From NCBI GenBank assembly GCA_900542015.1, contig UQLY01000012.1, positions 32,498 through 96,497 of the forward strand: a stretch of 64,000 nucleotides of DNA, read 5' to 3'. Source of the DNA: an uncultured Lachnospiraceae bacterium (GTDB lineage: Bacteria; Bacillota; Clostridia; Lachnospirales; Lachnospiraceae). The notes beneath the pieces are model-generated. The model worked only from the letters and a program-made list of their open reading frames with translations, did no database searches and was not told where the DNA came from. Position numbers and translations under genes: made by a program. This document shows, one piece after another, positions 34,453 through 43,529 of the stretch. Positions within the stretch are counted from its first letter, which is position 1; the number at the start of each line of letters is the position of its first letter.

Positions 34453-35001
34453 TCACCCCAAAAGTTCCATAATAAAGAAAGCGATGATCATATAAGGAAG
34501 CGTATAAAGCCAGATGATGGACGAAAATGTGCGGTACCACCGTAGACCTTTTAATTTTCCTTTTTGATCAGCCTCCACGGCATGAATGGTTCCGGCTGCA
34601 ATCATACAAAAAATGCCGGTCAACAAAAAGAGGAGTTCGGGAATTGTCCCACGTAAGAGATAAATCATGCCCAGACACAGGATCGCCGTAACCAGTAAAA
34701 TCCCTTTTGCCTTTGTCTTTGATTTTAATTTTTCAAAAAAAGAAAGCAGACGTTCTTTCCTTTGCCGGAAGAGGAGTTTGCGGCGGTCGGCTTTGCCGTA
34801 TAACAATCTGCCGGCAAGCGCAATCAGACCAAGGGCGGTCAGAAAAAATACTGCCATGACGGCGGCAAGTTCTATATCTAAAGCCGTGCTGTTGCCGGAA
34901 GCAATGATTTTTATAATTGTTATGACGCTGATTATGCCAAGCGCCGTTCCCAGCAAAAACGACAGGATTCCGGCAAGCTGAACCAATATTTTTTTGATCA
35001 A
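34453..35001 (-). CDS. Polytopic membrane protein of unknown function
   Basis: The 182-residue protein has five to six hydrophobic segments: two in the first 70 residues, a basic cytoplasmic loop (RRKLLFRQRKERLLSFFEK), two at about 100-140 and one at the C-terminus. No family is recognised. It is cotranscribed with the helical protein downstream and divergent from the CPBP protease gene. A GGGGGACA ribosome binding site precedes it. Confidence 0.55.
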   Translation of the reverse strand: MIKKILVQLAGILSFLLGTALGIISVITIIKIIASGNSTALDIELAAVMAVFFLTALGLIALAGRLLYGKADRRKLLFRQRKERLLSFFEKLKSKTKAKGILLVTAILCLGMIYLLRGTIPELLFLLTGIFCMIAAGTIHAVEADQKGKLKGLRWYRTFSSIIWLYTLPYMIIAFFIMELLG

Positions 35002-35126
35002 TGAAAATGTCCCCCTGCTTCAAAATTCTGTTTTAATCATAACATATTTCGTGGTAAGATAGTAGCGTTAAAGCGCGCGTATGTGTTAATGCGGACGTGT
35101 GAAAGCGCGTGTACGGAAAGAAAACC

Positions 35127-35157
35127 TTGACCTTCCCGCAGGTGGAAGGATTAGAAT
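35127..35157 (+). promoter_or_regulatory. MerR-type promoter with 19-base spacer
   Basis: TTGACC (35127-35132) and TAGAAT (35152-35157) are separated by 19 bases, with a dyad CCTTCC (35131-35136) / GGAAGG (35144-35149) inside the spacer. This is the layout of promoters activated by MerR family regulators, which untwist an overlong spacer. No merR gene is in the window, so the regulator would act in trans. A weaker extended -10 candidate (TAAGAT at 35055) lies upstream. Confidence 0.65.
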
Positions 35158-35194
35158 GAACGCATAAAAATCATAAAGAAGGGATGGGAGAAAC

Positions 35195-36094
35195 ATGAAG
35201 GAGGAAAAAAAGGATTTTATTGTTTACATGGTGGTAACCTTTGGGATCGCATGGTGCTTACAGATCGCGGGCGCGGCAGCAGCTTTAAACGGGCTGCCGG
35301 CGTTTTATCAGATCCTGGTGGCGCTTAGTATGTACAGTCCCCTGATCGGAACGGTCGTTGCCAAAAAAGGGATCAAGGGAGAAAAAAGCGGAATTGCCTG
35401 GGGCTTTCACTGGAAGCGCAATTGGAAGAGCTTTCTGGTCGCGTGGTTTTTGCCTGCCGTTTTGACGATTTTGGGCGCGCTGTTGTATTTTGTCATTATG
35501 CCGGAGAAGTTTGACTTAGGCTGCGGCAGTCTGGCGGATCTGTATGGCAGTATGAATTTGTTAGACGCCGACGGGACCTTACAGGGGGTTCCCCTTGCGG
35601 CGGTTGCCGCTGTCCAGGGCATTTCGGCGATTACCTATGCTCCCCTGGTCAACACTTTTGCGGCGGTGGGAGAAGAAGCGGGCTGGCGCGGCTATATGAC
35701 GCCCGTGCTGACAGAATGGCTGGGAAGGACGCCCGCTTTGATCGTGTCCGGCGTGATCTGGGGGATTTGGCACAGCCCGGTCATCATTCTTGCCGGATAT
35801 GAATACGGTACCGGATATTTTGGCGCGCCGGTTCTTGGCGTTTTGCTGATGTGTCTGTTTACGACAGGGGTTGGGATAATACTCAGCTTCTTTTATGAAA
35901 AGACTGACAGTATCTGGGTTCCGGCGTTGATTCACGGCGCTTTAAACGGAGCGGCGGGACTGTCGCTGTTATTTATGAACGAGATGCCGCAGCACTATTT
36001 ATTGGGACCGACTCCGGCGGGACTGATTGCGGGGATTCCCATCTATGTGCTTGCCGCGGTTTTGTTGTTCAGAATGGAAAGGAGTAAAGGATGA
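35195..36094 (+). CDS. CPBP family intramembrane glutamic protease
   Basis: The 299-residue membrane protein has about eight hydrophobic segments and the three CPBP (Abi) motifs: E160-E161-xxx-R165 in GEEAGWRG, H193 in WGIWHSP and the last histidine in ALIHGALN near residue 246. Members are related to Rce1 and often process or confer immunity to peptides, but the substrate here is unknown. It overlaps the next gene by four bases and lies behind the MerR-type promoter. Confidence 0.88.
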   Translation: MKEEKKDFIVYMVVTFGIAWCLQIAGAAAALNGLPAFYQILVALSMYSPLIGTVVAKKGIKGEKSGIAWGFHWKRNWKSFLVAWFLPAVLTILGALLYFVIMPEKFDLGCGSLADLYGSMNLLDADGTLQGVPLAAVAAVQGISAITYAPLVNTFAAVGEEAGWRGYMTPVLTEWLGRTPALIVSGVIWGIWHSPVIILAGYEYGTGYFGAPVLGVLLMCLFTTGVGIILSFFYEKTDSIWVPALIHGALNGAAGLSLLFMNEMPQHYLLGPTPAGLIAGIPIYVLAAVLLFRMERSKG

Positions 36095-37800
36095 AAACGG
36101 AACGGGATTTGAGAATGTTATTGCAGTCCATAGACCATAAAGGGTATCCCGCCTATAAGGATACCAAAGGAGAATATGATTTCGGCAGCTACCGGCTGTC
36201 CATTGATCATGTGCAGGGAGATCCTTTTGCGGCGCCGTCGGATGTGAGCGTCCGCGTATCGGGAAAGGAAGCCGGATTTCCGGCAAAGACTTATGAAAGC
36301 AGGGAAAAGAGGATTGCGCTGCAGGATTATCTGCTCCGGCGCTTCGGGAAAAAATTAGCGGCGTATAACCATATGGCGAAGGGCAGCGGCAAGAGCGGCA
36401 GCCTGTCCGTCTCCAGACCGGGACAGGAAATCTTAGAGCGCTTTGCCTGCGCCATGGAGGAAAAGGACGGCGGCATTGTGATCCGGCTTTCGGTGGGTTT
36501 CCCGGCAAACGGGAGGACCATTAACAGCCGGGAGCTGATCCGGATTTTATTTGACTTCCTGCCGCAATGCGTGTCGGATACGTTCTATTACGGAAAATAT
36601 GATGAAAAGAGCCGGAAAGAGGTGGAATGCGTCAGAGCGTTAGCCGAGGATCAGACGGAGATACGCAGGCAATTAAAACTTCAGGGACTGGTTGCTTTTG
36701 TGGCGGACGGAGCCGTACTGCCCAGAGAAAGCGGGGCGTCGGATCGTCCGATGAAGGACGCCGTGAAGTTTCAGGGGCCCGCCTCCATGGAAGTGACCGT
36801 GGAGCTGCCAAACAGAGGAACGGTCAAAGGCATGGGCATCCGGAAGGGGATTACGCTGATCGTAGGCGGCGGCTACCACGGAAAATCCACTTTATTAAAG
36901 GCGTTGGAAGCGGGGGTTTACAATCACATTGCCGGAGACGGCAGGGAGCTTGTGATAACCGATGAAACGGCGGTCAAATCCCGTGCCGAGGACGGCAGGA
37001 GCATCCGGAACGTGGATATTTCCATGTTTATCGGGGATCTGCCCAATGGAAAGGATACGGTTTCCTTTGAGACGGAGGACGCCAGCGGCAGCACTTCCCA
37101 GGCGGCGGGCGTTGTGGAGAGCATTGAGGCGGGCGCGAAGACGCTGTTGATCGATGAGGATACCAGCGCTACCAATTTTATGATCCGGGATGCGCTGATG
37201 CAGAGAGTTGTGCTGCGGGACCAGGAGCCTATCATTCCCTTCATAGACCGTGTCAGGGAGTTGTACGAAAAACAGGGCGTTTCAACCGTTCTGGTAGCGG
37301 GCAGCTCGGGAGCGTATTTTTATGTCGCCGACCGTATCGTGCAGATGGACCGTTATGAGCCGGTGGATATTACAAAGCGGGCGAAGGAAGAAGCGGCTGC
37401 ATGGGGCAGTCATGAAGCGGCGGGCGCAGAGTCTGGTAAGGCGGCTGATTTTACCGGCAGGCGGATTTTGCTTCCCGTAAAGGCGTTTCGGGAACCGAGG
37501 GTCAAGATCAAGACCATGGGAACGGACGCTGTTTTGATTGATCACGACAGCATTGATCTGCGGCTGGTGGAACAGCTTGTGGATCAGGAGCAGTTAAGCG
37601 CCCTGGGGCAGTTGTTGAAATACGCCCACCTGAATCTGGTAGACGGAAAGAGAAGTCTTACGGAGGTTGTGGACCTGTTGGAAAAGCTCATGGACGAAAA
37701 AGGGCTCGAGGCAGTCGGGGCAAGAACCATGGCGCGCCCCAGAAGGCAGGAAATTTTTGCATGTTTCAACAGATTTCGGGGACAAAATGTAAAAAAATGA
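36091..37800 (+). CDS. ABC-class P-loop ATPase of unknown role
   Basis: The 569-residue protein has a P-loop GGGYHGKST at residues 259-267, the signature-like segment EDASGSTSQAAGVVESIE and Walker B LLIDEDTSAT near residue 350, all matching the family described as predicted ATPase of the ABC class (the family of trypanosome MRB1590). There are no membrane segments. A long N-terminal domain (about 1-230) may bind nucleic acid, as reported for the MRB1590 relative. The ATG overlaps the CPBP stop, so the two are translationally coupled. Confidence 0.85.
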   Translation: MKTERDLRMLLQSIDHKGYPAYKDTKGEYDFGSYRLSIDHVQGDPFAAPSDVSVRVSGKEAGFPAKTYESREKRIALQDYLLRRFGKKLAAYNHMAKGSGKSGSLSVSRPGQEILERFACAMEEKDGGIVIRLSVGFPANGRTINSRELIRILFDFLPQCVSDTFYYGKYDEKSRKEVECVRALAEDQTEIRRQLKLQGLVAFVADGAVLPRESGASDRPMKDAVKFQGPASMEVTVELPNRGTVKGMGIRKGITLIVGGGYHGKSTLLKALEAGVYNHIAGDGRELVITDETAVKSRAEDGRSIRNVDISMFIGDLPNGKDTVSFETEDASGSTSQAAGVVESIEAGAKTLLIDEDTSATNFMIRDALMQRVVLRDQEPIIPFIDRVRELYEKQGVSTVLVAGSSGAYFYVADRIVQMDRYEPVDITKRAKEEAAAWGSHEAAGAESGKAADFTGRRILLPVKAFREPRVKIKTMGTDAVLIDHDSIDLRLVEQLVDQEQLSALGQLLKYAHLNLVDGKRSLTEVVDLLEKLMDEKGLEAVGARTMARPRRQEIFACFNRFRGQNVKK

Positions 37801-37828
37801 TTGACTAAATCCAAGAATGAAATAAAAT
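37801..37828 (+). promoter_or_regulatory. Promoter of the chemotaxis receptor gene
   Basis: TTGACT (37801-37806) and TAAAAT (37823-37828) are 16 bases apart, 50 bases before the start codon and immediately after the ATPase stop. Confidence 0.55.
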
Positions 37829-37878
37829 AGAAATAGTGCTTTAAACTTAATATTTTACATGCTTGGAGGAATGCTTGA

Positions 37879-39375
37879 ATGGTAGAAATGGAACAGCTTA
37901 CTAGACGTGAGAGGTCGCAAAGAAGAGCGAATTTGTGTGTGTGTCTTTCGCTTTTGATTGTTGCGAGTGTATTGATTTTGTTGTATTTGGGGCAAATTAC
38001 TCAGGGGAACATGCCGGTGGTAAGAGCGATTATTATTGTGTGTCTGATTGCCATACCGCCTGTTTTGTCGGGAATTATTTATAGAAGGAATCCACTTTCA
38101 AAGGCATATTGCCATATTGCGCTGATTTCGTTTTTTATTACGTTTGAAATCGCCTGCCTTTCCAGCAGCCTGTTTTTGTACAATTTCTTTGGGCTGCCGG
38201 TTATCATTGCGGCAATGATGTATTTTGATCTTAAACTGGAGATCAGAACCTCCGCGATCAATATGCTGTTGGTGATCTTTAACGGCATTTATTCCATGAA
38301 GGTACTGGGAAATACCGACGTCCAGAAGACCAATGAGATTTATATGACATGGATAGTGGTGCTGATTTTCAATGTTTGTATCTGCCTTGCCACTAAATTT
38401 GCGAAGATACATAGTGAGGAGGGCATCGCCGAAGTAGAAAAGAAGGAAGCGGAGCAGGAGAAAATGCTGCAGTCCATTATTTCTGCGATGAAGGCGATCA
38501 ATTCTTCTGTACAGTCCATTCACGGCGTGGTAGGAAAGGTCAGCGAGTCTACCGAGAGCGTTACCCAGGCGATGGAGGATGTTTCCAAGGGAATTGAGAA
38601 TACCGTGGACAGCATTCAGCAGCAGTCGGTTATGACCGAACGTATCCAGAATGTCATCGACGACAATACGGTCATGGCGGAATATCTGGAACAGATAGCG
38701 ACGACTTCCGGCAACAGTGTAAAAGAAGGACGCGAGCTGGTTGCTTCGATTGTGGACCAGACGCAGAATATCGAAAAGGAAAACGCCGTTGTCAAAGAAA
38801 ATATGGATTTGCTGCACAAGCACGCAATGGATATGGAAAAAATCATTGCGATTATCCAGCAGATTTCCAATCAGACCAACCTGCTCGCCCTGAACGCATC
38901 CATTGAGGCGGCGAGAGCGGGAGAAGCGGGAAAAGGCTTTGCCGTAGTTGCGGAAGAAATCAGGGTATTATCCGAGCAGACCAAACAGTCTACGGAGAGC
39001 ATACAGGATATCATCAACAAGCTCAATGTGAATACGACCAATACGCTCGGTTCCATGGAACATATGACGAACGAAATCGCAGGTCAGGTTACGATGATCC
39101 GCGACGTGGAGCAGAATTTCGGCGATATACAGGACAGCCTGAAAAATCTCAAGAAAACCGCAGACCAGATCAGCGAAAAGGCGCGGGAGCTGCATGAGAC
39201 CAATTCGATCATCGTGGATAACAATAACAACCTGTCGGCGAACAGCGAAGAGATCAGCGCGGCAGCGCAAGAGACCACGGCGATGAGCGTCCAGAATGCG
39301 GAGCACTTCAAATCCGTAACCGGAATCGTGGAAGAGCTGAGTAGAGAAGCGGAAAAAATGAAAGAATATATGTAA
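37879..39375 (+). CDS. Methyl-accepting chemotaxis protein without periplasmic domain
   Basis: The 498-residue protein has six hydrophobic segments in the first 170 residues and almost no extracytoplasmic loops, then a long coiled-coil signalling domain with the hairpin tip QQISNQTNLLALNASIEAA near residue 335, where CheA and CheW bind. There is no recognisable HAMP or Cache domain, so sensing may take place in the membrane. No flagellar or che genes are nearby. It is probably monocistronic. Confidence 0.88.
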   Translation: MVEMEQLTRRERSQRRANLCVCLSLLIVASVLILLYLGQITQGNMPVVRAIIIVCLIAIPPVLSGIIYRRNPLSKAYCHIALISFFITFEIACLSSSLFLYNFFGLPVIIAAMMYFDLKLEIRTSAINMLLVIFNGIYSMKVLGNTDVQKTNEIYMTWIVVLIFNVCICLATKFAKIHSEEGIAEVEKKEAEQEKMLQSIISAMKAINSSVQSIHGVVGKVSESTESVTQAMEDVSKGIENTVDSIQQQSVMTERIQNVIDDNTVMAEYLEQIATTSGNSVKEGRELVASIVDQTQNIEKENAVVKENMDLLHKHAMDMEKIIAIIQQISNQTNLLALNASIEAARAGEAGKGFAVVAEEIRVLSEQTKQSTESIQDIINKLNVNTTNTLGSMEHMTNEIAGQVTMIRDVEQNFGDIQDSLKNLKKTADQISEKARELHETNSIIVDNNNNLSANSEEISAAAQETTAMSVQNAEHFKSVTGIVEELSREAEKMKEYM

Positions 39376-39424
39376 AAAACAGTAGTAGTCTTTGTGTTAA
39401 ACTATAGTATAAAAGACAGGCGAA

Positions 39425-39612
39425 GTCTGCAGGAAAGCGGAAACGGCATTGTGGAAGAAACCGTTTTGCACCGAAGGAGTAACACTCTCAGGTATCGTAA
39501 CGATAGGGACTGCAGATGGATGTGACTCTGGAGAATCCCATCAACGGGTGCCGAAGGTGCAAGGCGGAAAGAAGGTTTCGCTCAATCTCTCAGGCAAAAG
39601 GACGGAGAAAAC
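39425..39612 (+). promoter_or_regulatory. Tandem glycine riboswitch
   Basis: Two aptamer cores are visible. The first reads CACCGAAGGAGTAA ... CTCTCAGGTA ... GGGACTG (39469-39512); the second GTGCCGAAGGTGCAAGG ... ATCTCTCAGGCAAAAGGAC (39548-39603). Both match the conserved glycine aptamer pattern CCGAAGG ... CTCAGG ... GGAC. It stands upstream of a glycine/alanine-type symporter and is followed by an intrinsic terminator, so it probably controls transcription termination in response to glycine. The direction (on or off) cannot be deduced by eye. Confidence 0.93.
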
Positions 39613-39642
39613 AAATCGGATAAAAGTTTTTGATGTGATAAG

Positions 39643-39680
39643 AAGGGATAGGAGTCAAAGGATTCCTATTCCTTTTATTT
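39643..39680 (+). terminator. Riboswitch expression platform terminator
   Basis: AAGGGATAGGAGTC (39643-39656) pairs with GATTCCTATTCC (39661-39672) across AAAG, including G-T pairs, followed by TTTT. It lies between the second glycine aptamer and the symporter gene. Confidence 0.85.
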
Positions 39681-39723
39681 ATGCGGATTTCGGGATTCCT
39701 GTCAGGAGAAAGGGAGAAAAATT

Positions 39724-41145
39724 ATGTGGACAACAGTAAATGAGTGCCTGCAGGCAATCGATGACTTTGTCTGGGGCATTCCGCTCATGGTATTGATTCT
39801 TGCCGGCGGACTTTTGCTGACTTTCCGGACGAAATGTCTGCAGGTCAGAAGGCTGCCTCTTGCTTTAAAGTGGATGGTCAAAAATGAAGAAGGCGGAGAG
39901 GGAGAGGTGTCTTCCTTCGGCGCGCTGTGTACGGCGTTATCCGCGACAATTGGAACCGGCAATATCGTCGGCGTGGCGACCGCGATCTGTACGGGCGGAC
40001 CGGGAGCCGTGTTCTGGATGATCGTAGCGGCGTTTTTCGGAATGGCTACCAAATATGCCGAGGGGCTTCTGGCGGTAAAATACCGTGTTGTGGACAAAAA
40101 CAATCATGCCCTGGGCGGTCCTTTCTATTACATAGAATTGGGAATGGGAAAGAAGTTTAAATGGCTGGCGAAGATCTTTGCGTTTTTCGGCGTCTGTGTG
40201 GGCTTGTTCGGAATCGGTACGTTTACGCAGGTCAACGGCATCGCGTCGGCGGTCATGAATTTCTTTGATCCGGACCAGACCAATGCGGTAACGATTCCCG
40301 GGATCGGCACTTATTCCTGGACGGTTGTCATTGCGTCTCTGATCCTTGCCGTCTGCGTGGCGCTGGTCGTGATCGGCGGCATACAGAGAATCGCAAATGT
40401 GGCGCAGATCATCGTTCCCTTTATGGCGGTTATTTATATTGTGTTTTCCCTGGCGTTGATTATTACCAATATTACGCAGGTACCGGCGGCGGTTGTGACC
40501 ATTGTCAAGGCGGCGTTTAATCCCCGGGCGGTTACGGGCGGTCTTGTGGGCAGCATGATGGTAGCGATGCAAAAGGGCGTGGCGCGAGGCATTTTTTCCA
40601 ACGAAGCGGGTCTGGGCTCTGCACCCATCGCCGCAGCGGCGGCGCAGACCAAAGAGCCGGTCCGTCAGGGGCTTGTGTCCATGACAGGCACCTTTATCGA
40701 TACCATTGTTATCTGCACCATGACCGGACTTTCCATTGTCATGACCGGCGCGTGGCAGGTAGAGGGCTTGGAAGGCGTGCAGGTCACGACCTACGCTTTT
40801 GAAAACGGGCTGCCGTTTCCGGCAAGGGTATCCTCCTTTGTGCTGATGCTCTGCCTGATCTTCTTTGCCTTTACAACGATCTTAGGATGGGATTATTATT
40901 CCGAGCGCTGTCTGGAATATTTGACCGGCGGTAAAATGGGACCTGTCAGGGTATACAGATGGCTGTACATTCTTGCGGTATTTATCGGTCCTTATATGAC
41001 CGTATCCGCGGTATGGACCATCGCCGATATCTTTAACGGGCTGATGGCGCTTCCCAACATGATCGCCCTGTTTGCGTTAAGCGGCGTTGTGGCAAGAGAA
41101 ACCAAAGCGTTTTTTGACGCAAAGAAGCATATAGAAAAATCATAG
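39724..41145 (+). CDS. Sodium:alanine/glycine symporter, AGCS family
   Basis: The 473-residue membrane protein has about eleven hydrophobic segments and AGCS signatures such as LSATIGTGNIVGVATAICTG near residue 70 and RGIFSNEAGLGSAPIAAAAA near residue 290. Family members import alanine or glycine with sodium. The riboswitch upstream argues for glycine as a relevant substrate. An AGGAGAAAGGGAG ribosome binding region precedes the start, and a terminator follows. Confidence 0.95.
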   Translation: MWTTVNECLQAIDDFVWGIPLMVLILAGGLLLTFRTKCLQVRRLPLALKWMVKNEEGGEGEVSSFGALCTALSATIGTGNIVGVATAICTGGPGAVFWMIVAAFFGMATKYAEGLLAVKYRVVDKNNHALGGPFYYIELGMGKKFKWLAKIFAFFGVCVGLFGIGTFTQVNGIASAVMNFFDPDQTNAVTIPGIGTYSWTVVIASLILAVCVALVVIGGIQRIANVAQIIVPFMAVIYIVFSLALIITNITQVPAAVVTIVKAAFNPRAVTGGLVGSMMVAMQKGVARGIFSNEAGLGSAPIAAAAAQTKEPVRQGLVSMTGTFIDTIVICTMTGLSIVMTGAWQVEGLEGVQVTTYAFENGLPFPARVSSFVLMLCLIFFAFTTILGWDYYSERCLEYLTGGKMGPVRVYRWLYILAVFIGPYMTVSAVWTIADIFNGLMALPNMIALFALSGVVARETKAFFDAKKHIEKS

Positions 41146-41209
41146 ACGCATCATAGCCGAAGCGGGAGCGGAAAATGACGCCGCTTCCGTCCGATATGTG
41201 AAAAGAATT

Positions 41210-41252
41210 GCCCCGGGATATCTGCCGAAGATATTTGCGGGGTGTTTTTTTG
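41210..41252 (+). terminator. Terminator after the symporter gene
   Basis: CCCCGGGATATCT pairs with AGATATTTGCGGGG (internal mismatches near GG/TTG), followed by TGTTTTTTT. It separates the symporter from the nitrilase operon. Confidence 0.85.
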
Positions 41253-41284
41253 TTGTTTTTACTGAACAATAACTGAACAATTTA

Positions 41285-41313
41285 TTGATTTCCTAAAGGA
41301 AGTGTGTTATAGT
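41285..41313 (+). promoter_or_regulatory. Promoter of the nitrilase operon
   Basis: TTGATT (41285-41290) and TATAGT (41308-41313) are 17 bases apart, 27 bases before the GTG start. Just upstream, ACTGAACAAT occurs twice with a one-base gap (41261-41281), a possible protein-binding direct repeat overlapping the region of the -35. Confidence 0.65.
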
Positions 41314-41339
41314 AAAATTCCCAAGGAGGAGGTGGGTAT

Positions 41340-42731
41340 GTGGAAGATTTATACAATTTGATTGCGGAGATTATTCGGCATTTGTTAGATCATACGGATG
41401 CGGATTTTTATAAACGGTACCACAGCAGAACGCAGCAGGAACGGAGAAAGGAAATTGCAGCGCTTTATCAAAGCATACCGATGCTGTTTGAGGAGGACGG
41501 GGAGCAATACCGAGAGCTTGGCTGCGGAAACGATGACGTAGTCAGGGAACTTGCCTGCCGGGGCATGGATTATCTTAAAGCGTGTAAGGAGAATGGGGAA
41601 TACAAGTGTCTGCTGCGCCTGTTGGAGTTTTTAGACATGGCTTTGGAGCGGCAGATGGTCAGGGAACTGGAAAGCAGGGAGAATACCGCTACGGGAGAAT
41701 GTTTGAACCCCAATTATCATACATTAGCGTTGGGCATAGTGCCGCGCTGCCCCTGTTATTGGGAAAGAGGGCACAGAGGCAGCCAGCACCATGACGGGAT
41801 TAGCAACCATCTGAAAAACATATTATTTATTGACAAGACGGCTTTGGGAAAGCTGGAAGTCGTACATCACTATCTTCCTGTCAACACATTTCTGGCGGCG
41901 GAAAAGAGGGGGAAGCTTTCGGTGGCGGTTTCTCCGCTGGGGAAAGAAAAGAATTTTCGGACAAAGATTTATGAAAAAGAGGATAGCCGGTATTTTTCTT
42001 TACAATATGCAGGCGATGCGGCGCAGGAAATTCAAAAAATAAAGGAACTGATCCTGGAGGCGGCAAAGGAGCAGGCGGATATCCTGATATTTCCCGAGGC
42101 TTGCGGAAATACTAGAATGACAGATGAAATTTCCGATTTTTTCCGGGAACCTTTCTGGCTGGATGGGGACAGACCGCCGGCGGTTACGGTGCTGCCGTCG
42201 GTATGGGATGAGGATGCAGGGAGGAATGTCGCCCATGTCATGGACGCTTTTGGCAACCTTGTATGCAGTCAAAACAAACAGGAAGCGTATTTAAGCGAAA
42301 CGGAACCGGGCAGTTATGCTTATGAAGATATCAGGCGCGACGGAATCGTCCATCTGGTTCATGGGACCGGCATCGGACGTATGGTAGTGATGATTTGTAA
42401 GGATTTTATTACCAACGATTATTTGGATAAACTGTTAAGAGAGTTAAAAGTAACGCTTATTTTAGTGCCGTCTTTTTCCACAGGGTATCATGATTTTGAA
42501 ATGATGTCGGGAAAATTATTGTCGGCGGACTGCTGTGCGGTATGGGTCAATGCGGCTGCGGCAGAGCAAAAAACAAAAGAGCAAAGACTTGGTTTTATAG
42601 TAAGGAGCGGTAAAAACAGAGCGGAGGAAAAGGTGGAATTTTATATAGAAGAGGATGATCCCAAGGGAAACAGGATAGGAGCATCTTTAAAGGTATGGAA
42701 TATGTATTATAAAACAAAGCTGGGAAGATGA
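41340..42731 (+). CDS. Nitrilase-fold protein with N-terminal extension
   Basis: The 463-residue protein has a helical N-terminal region (about 1-165) with no recognised family and a C-terminal nitrilase/carbon-nitrogen hydrolase domain. The expected catalytic triad can be placed at E253 (ILIFPEACG), K313 (QNKQEAYL) and C353 (VVMICKDF). The start is GTG after AGGAGGAGGT; an ATG two bases earlier is out of frame and leads to an immediate stop. It heads a three-gene operon. Substrate unknown; nitrilase domains occur also in defence proteins such as DRT1, but no reverse transcriptase is present here. Confidence 0.75.
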   Translation: MEDLYNLIAEIIRHLLDHTDADFYKRYHSRTQQERRKEIAALYQSIPMLFEEDGEQYRELGCGNDDVVRELACRGMDYLKACKENGEYKCLLRLLEFLDMALERQMVRELESRENTATGECLNPNYHTLALGIVPRCPCYWERGHRGSQHHDGISNHLKNILFIDKTALGKLEVVHHYLPVNTFLAAEKRGKLSVAVSPLGKEKNFRTKIYEKEDSRYFSLQYAGDAAQEIQKIKELILEAAKEQADILIFPEACGNTRMTDEISDFFREPFWLDGDRPPAVTVLPSVWDEDAGRNVAHVMDAFGNLVCSQNKQEAYLSETEPGSYAYEDIRRDGIVHLVHGTGIGRMVVMICKDFITNDYLDKLLRELKVTLILVPSFSTGYHDFEMMSGKLLSADCCAVWVNAAAAEQKTKEQRLGFIVRSGKNRAEEKVEFYIEEDDPKGNRIGASLKVWNMYYKTKLGR

Positions 42732-42748
42732 AGCAGAAAGGAGGAGCC

Positions 42749-43519
42749 ATGAGTAAATTTGCACAGACTTACGAGCTGATCAAAGAATATCCAAAAACTG
42801 GAGATCATGGGGAACAAATTTCGGAACTGACAAAGGAGTTGTATCAACAGTATTTGCAAAAGCTGACATGGGGGATTCAGAAGCAGGATATAGAATCCGT
42901 CAGGGCAGAGACGGAACAATTCCGGTATATCCGCAGCGTTTTTGAAAGCTTTTTGCAGAAAAAAGATACGGAAACCAATCTTGCCTATCAGATCGGTATT
43001 GCCATCGGAGAAAGTAAGGTAGGAGACGCGTGGATTCGGGACCAGCAGGAGGATGACAAGTTTATTTTCAATATGACAATTCTGCTGTCCAAAGCGCATA
43101 TAAAGGAAATCCTGTTAGGCATTTATAACTGCCCGGGGATCCAACACAAGAATCTGGCGCTCCAAGCGGATATTAAGGCGAACTATCTGAACCAATTGGC
43201 GACAACGCTGGAAAACGCAGGCTGCATCAGGCGGTTTGGAACGGGCAAATGCACTTATTATGAGCTGACGTTAAAAGGGAGGGATTATGTAAAAAAATAT
43301 CTTGTGGTAAAGAGGGAGCATTATCGGAAAATAGACTATTTAAAAGAAGCGGAGAAGTTTGATACAACTTGTGCGGAACAAAGAGAATGTCCGCAGATGA
43401 TGTGGGAAGAGAAATTGGAAGGCGGAAACAGGGATAAATATAACAGCCGGAATAATGTGGTAGATATTTCTAAGTATATTAAGTTATATGCCGCAAGGGA
43501 AGAAATACTTGAAAATTAG
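42749..43519 (+). CDS. Winged-helix protein of the nitrilase operon
   Basis: The 256-residue protein has a helical N-terminal part (about 1-110) and a winged-helix, MarR-like segment (KAHIKEILLGIYNCPGIQHK followed by LATTLENAGCIRRFGTGKC and YELTLKGRDYVKKY, residues 112-185), then a charged tail. It could be the operon's regulator or a DNA-targeting component. The ATG after AAAGGAGG is chosen; seven extra upstream codons overlap the nitrilase stop. No exact family recognised. Confidence 0.65.
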   Translation: MSKFAQTYELIKEYPKTGDHGEQISELTKELYQQYLQKLTWGIQKQDIESVRAETEQFRYIRSVFESFLQKKDTETNLAYQIGIAIGESKVGDAWIRDQQEDDKFIFNMTILLSKAHIKEILLGIYNCPGIQHKNLALQADIKANYLNQLATTLENAGCIRRFGTGKCTYYELTLKGRDYVKKYLVVKREHYRKIDYLKEAEKFDTTCAEQRECPQMMWEEKLEGGNRDKYNSRNNVVDISKYIKLYAAREEILEN

Positions 43520-43529
43520 GAGCATGGGA

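Noticed and set aside
39449..39739. 96-codon ORF over the glycine riboswitch
   Set aside because: It coincides exactly with the aptamers and terminator, has no ribosome binding site, and shows no protein-like composition.
41338..41361. ATG two bases before the nitrilase GTG
   Set aside because: It is in another frame and ends after seven codons; the GTG frame gives the full nitrilase protein.
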